Shown piece after piece: positions 16,494 to 23,633 of a stretch of 64,000 nt of DNA. The stretch lies in NCBI GenBank assembly GCA_903868145.1, contig CAIPTY010000051.1, forward strand, positions 62,001-126,000. The letters are read 5' to 3'. This DNA is from an uncultured Desulfuromonadales bacterium (GTDB taxonomy: Bacteria > Desulfobacterota > Desulfuromonadia > Geobacterales > Pseudopelobacteraceae). The notes beneath the pieces are model-generated. The model worked only from the letters and a program-made list of their open reading frames with translations. It was not told the DNA's origin and made no database searches. The position numbers and the translations under genes are program-made. Within the stretch, counting starts at the first letter, position 1. The number at the start of each line of letters is the position of its first letter.

Positions 16494-16606
16494 GCCGAAA
16501 GGCTTGTTGTGTATACCCACGCTGCAATCTGGTACGTCTGCGAACCGGAAAATCTTGGCAAGGCTGCAACAAAAGCAATTGACGAGACCTGGAACTCTGG
16601 CGATTT

Positions 16607-16918
16607 TTATGCGGCTGCCCTTTTAGGTTCTTCTCTTCCAATGTCCAGAAGTGCCTCAGGGTGACGAGAGGCAATCCGTAATAGTACACGTGCCGGACCC
16701 TCTGGTTTGCGGCGGCCCTGCTCCCAATTTCTCAATGTTCCAACGCTGATGCCTACAAGAGCTGCGAATTTATCCTGTGAAAGGTCGAACTTTTCTCGTA
16801 TAGCCCGAACTTCGGTTTCCGGAAATTCAAAAGACCTGGAGGGCTGCATGGTGCCTTTCATGATCGCTGCGCCCTGTTTCACGCTTGCCAACAGTTCCTG
16901 GAAAAGTTCATCTTTCAT
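16607..16918 (-). CDS. NadS/HigA-like antitoxin (HTH)
   Basis: 103 residues, with an HTH segment (REKFDLSQDKFAALVGISVGTLRNWEQGRRKPEGPA region) typical of NadS/HigA2 antitoxins that sit downstream of a RelE-like toxin. Its first codons overlap the toxin stop by 4 bp. It probably binds the toxin and autoregulates the operon. Confidence 0.87.
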   Translation of the reverse strand: MKDELFQELLASVKQGAAIMKGTMQPSRSFEFPETEVRAIREKFDLSQDKFAALVGISVGTLRNWEQGRRKPEGPARVLLRIASRHPEALLDIGREEPKRAAA

Positions 16919-17232
16919 TGGTATTCCTCCTCGATAATTCTTTTAAGGTGTTTGAGTTGTTCCTGGGTCAGATTTTCCTGAATATTTTTCGGATACATGA
17001 ACAGCAGCAGAATGATCCCCTGGACGGTGAACCAGTAGTATATCACTCGTGCGCCACCGCTCTTGCCTCGCCCTTCCAATCCCCAACGCACTTTGCGAAG
17101 TCCACCACCGCCAGGGATCACTTTGCCGACATCAGGGCGTTCCAGTAAGGTTGCCTGAAACAGACGATATTCCTCGTCGGACAGGGTGGCTAAAAGTTGC
17201 TTGGTAAATATTGGAGTTTCGATGATGAGCAT
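16915..17232 (-). CDS. RelE-like toxin of the second TA module
   Basis: About 105 residues, beginning MLIIETPIFTKQLLATLSDE, with the RelE-superfamily core LRKVRWGLEGRGKSGGARV followed by IYYW and LLLFMYPKN. The family acts as ribosome-dependent or free mRNA interferase. An in-frame ATG at 17250 lies between the -35 and -10 boxes and so cannot be on the transcript; ATG 17232 is therefore the start. It lies 6 nt after the -10, another leaderless arrangement. Confidence 0.87.
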   Translation of the reverse strand: MLIIETPIFTKQLLATLSDEEYRLFQATLLERPDVGKVIPGGGGLRKVRWGLEGRGKSGGARVIYYWFTVQGIILLLFMYPKNIQENLTQEQLKHLKRIIEEEYQ

Positions 17233-17238
17233 GAGAGG

Positions 17239-17267
17239 AGTATACGTCATTGACGCAGTTGCTGCAA
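17239..17267 (-). promoter_or_regulatory. Promoter of the second TA module
   Basis: Minus strand: -35 TTGCAG (17267-17262), 17-nt spacer, -10 TATACT (17244-17239). The toxin ATG follows after CCTCTC, so no ribosome binding site fits on the transcript. Confidence 0.75.
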
Positions 17268-17293
17268 GGTGGAAATCAAAGAAATGAGTTGCT

Positions 17294-17329
17294 GGGAAGG
17301 ATCAAAGCAGCCCTCCGGGGCTTCAAAAA
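17294..17329. repeat. Right direct repeat flanking the second TA module
   Basis: Matches 16458-16493 at 33 of 36 positions by eye. It shares the block ATCAAAGCAGCCCTCCGGGG with the left copy. With the left copy it delimits an ~840-bp unit holding one complete TA module and its promoter. Confidence 0.7.
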
Positions 17330-17458
17330 CCTCGGAGAGATGGTTATAGAGCTTGGTTGATTTTCAGGTTGGGCAGGCTTTATTGTCCACCGTTTTCGTT
17401 ACCGGTTGAAGCATTGTACCGTTTGGGTAACAGTGAATCAGGTGCCCGCTCTATCAGG

Positions 17459-18145
17459 CTATTCAATGATATTTCCCTTCTCGTCAGTTTTTCTCCCGTT
17501 TTTGTCGATGTAAATAATATCCGGTGGCGTACTGGATTTCTTAGCTTTTGGCGGAGTATCAGGTTTTAGTTCAGGCTTTGTGACTCCGTCTATCTTTACA
17601 GCTTTTGGATTCATCTGGTCGCTGGATTTACCAAGAGGCTGATTTATTGGTGGTGTAATCGCTGCGTTTTCTTCCAAAATATCAGGTGAAAGAGACTGTT
17701 TCAGGCCGTTGAGAAGCTTAGGCTTAAACTCACTCCAAAAAACCAGTGCGGCATCATCTTTCCCATAACTAGAATTCCCCCCCAAATGGATAGTACAATT
17801 CCAGCTTTTTCCACCATCACTTGAGTCAAATTGCATTTCCACCGCTTGTACCACGCCGGTCATCCCCTGGCCGATACCAAATCCACCTGAAGACACAAGC
17901 ACGTGGAGAGATTGATCCATTGACGGGTCTAAAACCCCCTTGCGGGATACAGACTTACGAACGGTATAGCCTCGCTCGACACTAACTGTTTCGACAACAT
18001 TCATAAAATCTGGGCGGGGAAACTTAAGCCTGATAACATCTTTAAGTTGGGTATGTACTGGCTTATCAAACAAAAGCCTATACTGGCATCCATAGAGAAT
18101 AACAAGCAAAAACAAAAACATTATACATTTCGGCACAACTCTCAT
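17459..18145 (-). CDS. Predicted lipoprotein of unknown function
   Basis: 228 residues with a lipoprotein signal peptide (MFLFLLVILYGC, lipobox LYGC near residue 20), a soluble middle domain and a Lys/Pro-rich tail ending DIIYIDKNGRKTDEKGNIIE. I do not recognise a family. GGAGGGG lies just before the ATG. Codon use is more AT-rich than in neighbouring core genes, in keeping with the accessory character of the TA-rich stretch around it. Confidence 0.75.
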   Translation of the reverse strand: MRVVPKCIMFLFLLVILYGCQYRLLFDKPVHTQLKDVIRLKFPRPDFMNVVETVSVERGYTVRKSVSRKGVLDPSMDQSLHVLVSSGGFGIGQGMTGVVQAVEMQFDSSDGGKSWNCTIHLGGNSSYGKDDAALVFWSEFKPKLLNGLKQSLSPDILEENAAITPPINQPLGKSSDQMNPKAVKIDGVTKPELKPDTPPKAKKSSTPPDIIYIDKNGRKTDEKGNIIE

Positions 18146-18272
18146 CTTACCCCTCCGGCTCCAGTTTTATCCTGTATGTGTAGTGGTATACAGAGTGGCT
18201 TTCTAATGAACAATGAAAATATGCTGCAAATGGTACTGAACCTGCGTATTTGTCCGAGAAGTATAAAGGGCG

Positions 18273-18689
18273 CTACTGCATCACCGACAGACCTTCGGTA
18301 GCGGCAGCCCTCACAAGATGTTCATCAAAAGCGCTGAACTGCATACTGATATGCTGCCTGCCTGAAAGCCTCAGCGCACTGGCCAGATGTACGGAATCAT
18401 AGCCGCGCAATCCATGTCGCTGCGCCAGGTCAGCAGCCAACTGTTCATCAACATCCAGCGCCAAAATGTGCTGCCAGTCACTACGAACCGACTGAAGCAG
18501 CAGTTCGTACAACTGCCGATCCAGATCGCGGTTGTTGCAGCGTCGTGTCAGGGCCGAGACCATCTCCGGCAATGCAACCCGGCTGGTGGCAATCATATCA
18601 GCACCACGCACCCATGAACGAACATCAACGGAATAAGTCTCGTCAATATACAGCTTTACCAGGCTGCTGGTATCGCAATACAGAATCAT
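18273..18689 (-). CDS. vapC: VapC toxin (PIN domain)
   Basis: 138 residues with the PIN-domain acidic residues in MILYCDTSSLVKLYIDE, a central Glu (LPEMVSALTRR) and the C-terminal YDSVHLASALRL with Asp. PIN-domain VapC proteins are Mg2+-dependent ribonucleases. The start overlaps the end of the antitoxin gene by 4 bp (ATGA). Confidence 0.9.
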   Translation of the reverse strand: MILYCDTSSLVKLYIDETYSVDVRSWVRGADMIATSRVALPEMVSALTRRCNNRDLDRQLYELLLQSVRSDWQHILALDVDEQLAADLAQRHGLRGYDSVHLASALRLSGRQHISMQFSAFDEHLVRAAATEGLSVMQ

Positions 18690-18946
18690 TGACGCTCCGA
18701 AAGGATGGTCTCGGACAAAAGTTCTCCATCAATCCTGACGCCCGTGAGACCGCTCGGTTTACCGCCACTCCAGGAAGCTCCGCCTTCTGCCACCAGCCCC
18801 AATACAGCCCTGCGTTCGGGGGTGATCGGCACCAGAAGGGCCACTTCCCTGCCATGATCGGTGACAATAACCTCTTCGCCCTGGCTGGCATAGCCTATGT
18901 ACGTGCTCAGGTGAGCCTTAAGATCGCGAATTCCCACTGCATGCAT
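18686..18946 (-). CDS. VapB/Phd-family antitoxin
   Basis: 86 residues, MHAVGIRDLKAHLSTYIGYA followed by EEVIVTDHGREVALLVPITP: the Phd/YefM DNA-binding fold. Its C-terminal part should wrap the VapC toxin. ATG 18946 is preceded by GGGAGG at 7 nt; the 26 codons upstream contain the promoter and are excluded. Confidence 0.88.
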   Translation of the reverse strand: MHAVGIRDLKAHLSTYIGYASQGEEVIVTDHGREVALLVPITPERRAVLGLVAEGGASWSGGKPSGLTGVRIDGELLSETILSERQ

Positions 18947-18976
18947 ATAAAAACCTCCCAGCGTATTTGTGACTAC

Positions 18977-19005
18977 AAAATACCATTTATTGAAGACATA
19001 ATCAA
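18977..19005 (-). promoter_or_regulatory. Promoter of vapBC-like module
   Basis: Minus strand: -35 TTGATT (19005-19000), 17-nt spacer, -10 TATTTT (18982-18977). It is back to back with the promoter of the zinc-ribbon gene. Confidence 0.6.
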
Positions 19006-19034
19006 TGGTAATAGAGGCACTCACACACCGAGGT

Positions 19035-19063
19035 TTGCCTCAGACCATTTTTCCCGTTATACT
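19035..19063 (+). promoter_or_regulatory. Promoter of zinc-ribbon protein gene
   Basis: -35 TTGCCT (19035-19040), 17-nt spacer, -10 TATACT (19058-19063), about 37 bp before the ATG. Confidence 0.7.
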
Positions 19064-19106
19064 GCACCTGTGGTTCATAACATCCCGAACAGAAGGTGAC
19101 ATACTC

Positions 19107-19796
19107 ATGGCCAAATGCTCACACTGCAACGCCCCGCTGCCTGACGGCTCGGTGCTCTGCGTCTATTGCGGCGACCGTAACGACATCGATCTCGCGGGGA
19201 TCCACTACTATACCACCCATGAAAGCGACACCCCCCGCATCTGCCCCCGCTGTGACATTCGCCTGAAAACCCTGGACCTGAAGCTGAACGGCACCTTCCT
19301 GATCGAGCGCTGCGTTCAGTGCCTGGGGCTGTTCTTCGATCCGGGCGAACTGGAAGCGCTGCTAGAGGCGACCGTCAGCAATGTGTTCCTGATCGACAGA
19401 AAAGGCCTGGACAGCATCAATCTCCGTCGCCAGGCCGATCAGTATCCCATCGCCTATATCAAATGCCCGGTCTGCACGCAATACATGTACCGGGTCAACT
19501 TCGGCACCAGAAGCGGCGTGATCATCGACCGCTGCAAGGCCCACGGGGTCTGGCTGGACGGCGGAGAACTGCGGCATCTGATGGAATGGATGAAGCTGGG
19601 GGGCAAGTTGCTTGACCAGGAGAGGCAGGAACAGATCCGCAAGGAAGAGCTGAAACGGGAAAGCGAGCAGCGGGAGAAGCTGGCTAAAATTCAGGTTGAA
19701 CCATCACCGTTCGGCAGCTTCGGCGATCCGCTGCGACAGTCGGATCCGGACCTTTTTGATATCATCCACAAGGCTCTGCGGCTCTTTACGCGGTAA
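19107..19796 (+). CDS. Zinc-ribbon (zf-TFIIB) protein
   Basis: 229 residues with an N-terminal zinc ribbon (CSHCNAPL...CVYCGD), then two zf-TFIIB-type units (CPRCDIRLKTLDL...ERCVQCLGLFFDPGELE and CPVCTQYMYRV...DRCKAHGVWLDGGEL), and a charged coiled-coil-like tail rich in Glu, Lys, Arg and Gln. Proteins of this type are widespread in Desulfuromonadia; their role is unknown. ATG 19107 is chosen because it lies downstream of a good promoter and AAGGTG. A terminator follows the stop. Confidence 0.88.
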   Translation: MAKCSHCNAPLPDGSVLCVYCGDRNDIDLAGIHYYTTHESDTPRICPRCDIRLKTLDLKLNGTFLIERCVQCLGLFFDPGELEALLEATVSNVFLIDRKGLDSINLRRQADQYPIAYIKCPVCTQYMYRVNFGTRSGVIIDRCKAHGVWLDGGELRHLMEWMKLGGKLLDQERQEQIRKEELKRESEQREKLAKIQVEPSPFGSFGDPLRQSDPDLFDIIHKALRLFTR

Positions 19797-19846
19797 TTTG
19801 CAATTGCTCCGCAGGTGGGAACGTGGTATATTTTCCCGACCTCTGA

Positions 19847-19875
19847 ACCACAGGGACACCACCTGTGGTTTTTTT
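19847..19875 (+). terminator. Intrinsic terminator after zinc-ribbon gene
   Basis: ACCACAGG and CCTGTGGT form a stem around GACACCA, followed by seven T. It separates the zinc-ribbon gene from glgP. Confidence 0.85.
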
Positions 19876-19917
19876 ATGCCGGATCAGATTAACAGCACTG
19901 TAAGCAAGGAGACGGGA

Positions 19918-22425
19918 ATGGTTCACAGAAGGAAACGCACTAAAATAAAATCGCCCGGTTTGACGGAACTGCCGCCGCTGGCGCTGGATGCGCCCTCGCT
20001 GATACATGACTACCGCCACTATTTCGCGTACATCCTCGGTCAGAACAAGTATTGCTATTCGGTCAATTATTTTTACAAGGCGCTGGCGCTGACCGTCCGG
20101 GACCGCCTGATGGATCGCTGGAGAAGGACCCGCTGCTCCTACATCGAGTCCAATTGTAAACGGGGCTACTACCTGTCGCTGGAATTTCTGATGGGTCGCA
20201 CCCTCGGCAACGCCATGCTGAACCTCGGCATTACCGATGCCGCTTCCCAGGCCATGCAGCAGTTGGGCATCAACCTGGAGGAACTGACTGAAACCGAGAT
20301 AGATGCGGGACTTGGCAACGGCGGACTCGGGCGTCTGGCAGCCTGTTTTCTGGACAGTTGCGCCACCCTCCAGCTGCCGGTCATGGGGTATGGCATCCGC
20401 TATGAATACGGCATGTTCCGCCAGCGGATCGTGGATGGCCGTCAGATGGAGGAGCCGGATCACTGGCTGCGCGACGGCAACCCCTGGGAGCAGGAGCGAC
20501 CGGAATTTATCCAGCGCGTCCGCTTCGGAGGACGCACGGAACATTACCGGACGGATGGCGGCGAGCAGCGTGTCCGCTGGGTTGACAGCCGGGATGTGCT
20601 GGCAGTCCCCTACGATATTCCGATCCCCGGTTTTCGCAACGGTACGGTCAACACCCTGCGACTCTGGAAGGCAGCCGCCACCGATGCCTTTGACCTGGGT
20701 GAGTTCAACGCCGGCGGCTATGCCGAATCTGTGGCCACCAAGAATGAAGCGGAAAACATCACCATGGTGCTGTATCCCAACGATGCCAGTGAAAACGGCA
20801 AGGTGCTCCGCCTGCGCCAGCAGTATTTCCTTGCCTCGGCCAGTCTCCAGGATGTCATGGATCGCTGGGTGATGGTGCGCAAGGGTGATTTCAGCGAATT
20901 TGCCGCCAATAACTGCTTCCAGTTGAACGATACCCATCCAAGCTGCGCCGTTCCAGAACTGATGCGCATCCTGATGGACGACCAGGGAATGGGCTGGGAT
21001 CAGGCATGGGGGATAACCTGCCGGACAATGGCCTACACCAATCACACCCTATTGCCCGAAGCGCTGGAAAAATGGCCGCTACCGCTCTTCGGCCAGTTGT
21101 TGCCGCGGATTCTGGAAATCATACTGGAGATCAACGCCCGCTTCATGGCAGAGGTTTCCAGCCGCTGGCCCGGTGATAATGACCGCATGCGACGCATGTC
21201 CATCATCGAAGAAGGTCCGGTGCTTCAGATACGGATGGCCTATCTTGCCATAGCGGGGAGTTTTTCCGTCAACGGTGTAGCCGCTCTGCACTCGCAACTG
21301 CTGGTGCAGGGGCTGTTCCGCGATTTTCATGAGCTTTGGCCGCACAAGTTCAACAACAAGACCAATGGGGTAACCCCGCGGCGTTGGATTGCGCACTGCA
21401 ACCCCGGTCTGAGTCATCTGGTCACCGAGAAGATCGGCGACGCATGGGTGGCAGATCTGCAGCAGATCAGCCGGATTGCCGAATTCGCCGATGATTCTGC
21501 ATTCCGAAAACACTGGCATACCGTGAAGCAGTCCAACAAAGAACGGCTGTCCGCCCTTGTCCAGGCTAAATGCAGCGTCGCCTTCAACCCGGAAGGACTG
21601 TTCGATGTCCAGGTCAAGCGCATTCACGAGTACAAGCGCCAGTTGCTGAACATTCTGCACGTCATCCATCTCTATGACCGGATCAAGCGTGAAGACACGG
21701 CACTCTGGACCAATCGCTGCGTGCTGATCGGCGGAAAGGCCGCGCCCGGGTATGCCATGGCAAAACTGATCATCAAGCTGATCAATAACGTTGCCAACGT
21801 GGTCAATGCCGACCCGGCCGTCGGTGACAGGCTCAAGGTGGCGTTCCTGCCCAACTACAGCGTGACCGCCATGGAGGTGATCTGCCCCGGCACCGATCTT
21901 TCGGAGCAGTTGTCAACGGCAGGTAAAGAGGCGTCCGGCACCGGGAACATGAAGTTCATGATGAATGGTGCCCTGACCATCGGCACGCTTGACGGCGCCA
22001 ATATCGAAATCCGCGAGGAGGTGGGAGCGGATAACTTCTTCATGTTCGGGCTGACCAGCGAAGAGGTGGAGGAAATGCGGGGAAACTATGACCCGCTCGG
22101 CATCATCAGCCGTGATGACGAATTGCAGAAGGTCATGACACTCCTGCGCTGCGGCCACTTCAATCTGTTTGAGGCAGGTCTGTTCGATCCGATCATCAAC
22201 GCAATCTGCAGCCCGCACGACCCTTGGATGGTTGCAGCGGATTTCCGCAGCTTCGCCAATGCCCAGAGGCTTGTGGCTACCGCCTATCAGGACCGCGAGC
22301 GCTGGACCCGCATGAGCATCATCAACACCGCGAACAGCGCCAAATTTTCCACTGACCGGACAATCAGCGACTATAACAGGGAGATATGGCATCTGAAACC
22401 AATGCCGATTGTAGACGGGGAATAA
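19918..22425 (+). CDS. glgP: Glycogen/alpha-glucan phosphorylase
   Basis: 835 residues, the usual GlgP length. Visible family segments include SLEFLMGRTLGNAMLNLGI, GLGNGGLGRLAACFLDS, QLNDTHPSCAVPELMRIL, NNKTNGVTPRRW, FDVQVKRIHEYKRQLLN and the PLP-lysine segment GTGNMKFMMNGALTIGTL. It releases glucose-1-phosphate from glycogen by phosphorolysis in the cytoplasm. ATG 19918 has AAGGAG 6 nt upstream; an earlier in-frame ATG at 19876 sits on the terminator's T-run and lacks such a site. It stands alone, without other glycogen genes nearby. Confidence 0.95.
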   Translation: MVHRRKRTKIKSPGLTELPPLALDAPSLIHDYRHYFAYILGQNKYCYSVNYFYKALALTVRDRLMDRWRRTRCSYIESNCKRGYYLSLEFLMGRTLGNAMLNLGITDAASQAMQQLGINLEELTETEIDAGLGNGGLGRLAACFLDSCATLQLPVMGYGIRYEYGMFRQRIVDGRQMEEPDHWLRDGNPWEQERPEFIQRVRFGGRTEHYRTDGGEQRVRWVDSRDVLAVPYDIPIPGFRNGTVNTLRLWKAAATDAFDLGEFNAGGYAESVATKNEAENITMVLYPNDASENGKVLRLRQQYFLASASLQDVMDRWVMVRKGDFSEFAANNCFQLNDTHPSCAVPELMRILMDDQGMGWDQAWGITCRTMAYTNHTLLPEALEKWPLPLFGQLLPRILEIILEINARFMAEVSSRWPGDNDRMRRMSIIEEGPVLQIRMAYLAIAGSFSVNGVAALHSQLLVQGLFRDFHELWPHKFNNKTNGVTPRRWIAHCNPGLSHLVTEKIGDAWVADLQQISRIAEFADDSAFRKHWHTVKQSNKERLSALVQAKCSVAFNPEGLFDVQVKRIHEYKRQLLNILHVIHLYDRIKREDTALWTNRCVLIGGKAAPGYAMAKLIIKLINNVANVVNADPAVGDRLKVAFLPNYSVTAMEVICPGTDLSEQLSTAGKEASGTGNMKFMMNGALTIGTLDGANIEIREEVGADNFFMFGLTSEEVEEMRGNYDPLGIISRDDELQKVMTLLRCGHFNLFEAGLFDPIINAICSPHDPWMVAADFRSFANAQRLVATAYQDRERWTRMSIINTANSAKFSTDRTISDYNREIWHLKPMPIVDGE

Positions 22426-22510
22426 TTTTTCCCCGAAAAGATTGGGTGGAGTGCTAATCAGGGCATGATATCGTATTCATATAAGGGTCGGCTGGATATT
22501 ACGTGTCGTC

Positions 22511-22539
22511 TTGCATAATTTATGATTGTTGTACATAAT
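22511..22539 (+). promoter_or_regulatory. Promoter of phd/PIN module
   Basis: -35 TTGCAT (22511-22516), 17-nt spacer, -10 CATAAT (22534-22539), about 30 bp before the antitoxin start. Confidence 0.6.
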
Positions 22540-22568
22540 GCCACCATTGAAGCGTTGGAGGAATAACA

Positions 22569-22853
22569 GTGATGGTGACAATTTCCACAGCAGAAGCCAG
22601 AAACCATTTTTCGCATTACATCTCGATGGTCGAACAGCAACATGAAAAAATCGTCGTCGAGAAACGGGGGAAAAAGGTGGCGCTCATAATTCCATTTGCT
22701 GAAAAGAGTGAACACTCGGTGTCATCGATATTTTCTATTGCTGCGCTGGACGCTCTTCCTTCCCAAAGTGACCGCTTTGTCGGCATTGTCAAAGAAGCCG
22801 ATCTTGATTATCGGGATAGCAGAGCTGGCCATCTCCTGGCAAAATATTCGTGA
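22569..22853 (+). CDS. Phd/YefM-family antitoxin
   Basis: About 94 residues. The N-terminal half (VTISTAEARNHFSHYISMVE, EKIVVEKRGKKVALIIPF) is the Phd/YefM fold; the C-terminal half is the likely toxin-binding tail. GGAGGA precedes tandem GTG/ATG start codons (22569, 22572), either of which could be used. The stop region overlaps the PIN toxin start by 4 bp. Confidence 0.87.
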   Translation: MMVTISTAEARNHFSHYISMVEQQHEKIVVEKRGKKVALIIPFAEKSEHSVSSIFSIAALDALPSQSDRFVGIVKEADLDYRDSRAGHLLAKYS

Positions 22854-23266
22854 AAATTCTGGTTGACACAAATATCTTTCTGGACATTCTGCTCCAGCGA
22901 AAGCCCCTCTTTAAAGACTCGCAGAGAGTTTTCAAGCTGGTTGAAAACCAGCTTGCCGAAGGGTTTATTGCTCCGATTACCATTAATAACATTGTCTATA
23001 TTGCCAGAAAGTCACACCAGCAGGATCGAATCAAAAACTTCATTACCGCCATGTCAGATACCTTCGAGATATGCCAGATGAATTCCGACATAGTGCGTCA
23101 GGCGATAAAGCTTCATTTCAGCGACTTTGAGGATGCTCTGCAAGCATCCATGGCCGCAGCACATCATTGTAACGTCATCATTACATCCAATATAAGCGAT
23201 TATCAGCACTCTCCCGTACCTGCAATAGCAGCAAACGAGTTCCTGTCACAATTTCAATTTTCATGA
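22850..23266 (+). CDS. PIN-domain toxin
   Basis: 138 residues starting at GTG 22850 (VKILVDTNIFLDILLQRK). PIN acidic residues are seen in DTNIFLD, in DFEDALQASMAA and in the C-terminal ITSNISDY. It is a predicted ribonuclease toxin paired with the Phd-like protein encoded directly upstream. The C-terminus ELSQFQF-like end converges with a small ORF on the other strand. Confidence 0.88.
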   Translation: MKILVDTNIFLDILLQRKPLFKDSQRVFKLVENQLAEGFIAPITINNIVYIARKSHQQDRIKNFITAMSDTFEICQMNSDIVRQAIKLHFSDFEDALQASMAAAHHCNVIITSNISDYQHSPVPAIAANEFLSQFQFS

Positions 23267-23455
23267 ACTATATTTAACAATCACGAGAATTTTTACACAC
23301 CCCGCGCACCGTTTCCTGACATCCCCCACATTATCCCCATCCGGCAATAACTCCAGATACTTCTTGCAGAAGAAGCTGTTCCCCTTGCTGATCTCCTCGT
23401 ACATCATCGGTTCGGCCTTGGCTTTAACCATTGCGCGATACTTTCCCCTGGGCAT
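23261..23455 (-). CDS. Small hypothetical protein or gene remnant
   Basis: About 64 residues from ATG 23455 (MPRGKYRAMVKAKAEPMMYE), ending with a Cys pair RKRCAGCVKILVIVKY. Codon choice (GCC AAG GCC, GAG GAG ATC AGC AAG) looks like that of real genes in this window. No ribosome binding site is visible and the frame stays open upstream to a TTG at 23497, so it may be the 3' remnant of a longer gene. Function unknown. It overlaps the PIN toxin 3' end by 6 bp. The rest of 23456-23633 holds only a terminator. Confidence 0.35.
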   Translation of the reverse strand: MPRGKYRAMVKAKAEPMMYEEISKGNSFFCKKYLELLPDGDNVGDVRKRCAGCVKILVIVKYSS

Positions 23456-23534
23456 CTTGTCCAGATAATGTATGTGTTGTCTACGTTTATCACCCAATAA
23501 TGAATGTTACGTCCAGCGTTCGTTTTGGTCTTTG

Positions 23535-23575
23535 AAAAAAGCCGCGAAACCTCAATGAAAAGGATTCACGGCTTT
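23535..23575 (-). terminator. Intrinsic terminator for the YD-repeat lipoprotein gene
   Basis: On the minus strand AAAGCCGTGAA...TTCGCGGCTTT is followed by a T-run, ~60 bp past the stop of the lipoprotein gene. The stem has one G-C/T mismatch-type position. Confidence 0.8.
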
Positions 23576-23633
23576 CTGGGTCAGTTCAAATTATCATCTG
23601 TTAAGCTCTATCCCTCCTGTTTCCTCTAAACTA

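Noticed and set aside
16411..16689. 92-codon minus-strand frame next to the NadS-like antitoxin
   Set aside because: Overlaps the antitoxin gene and the direct repeat; no start signals.
19786..21045. 419-codon minus-strand frame inside glgP
   Set aside because: Shadow of the GC-rich glycogen phosphorylase gene; no recognisable domain.
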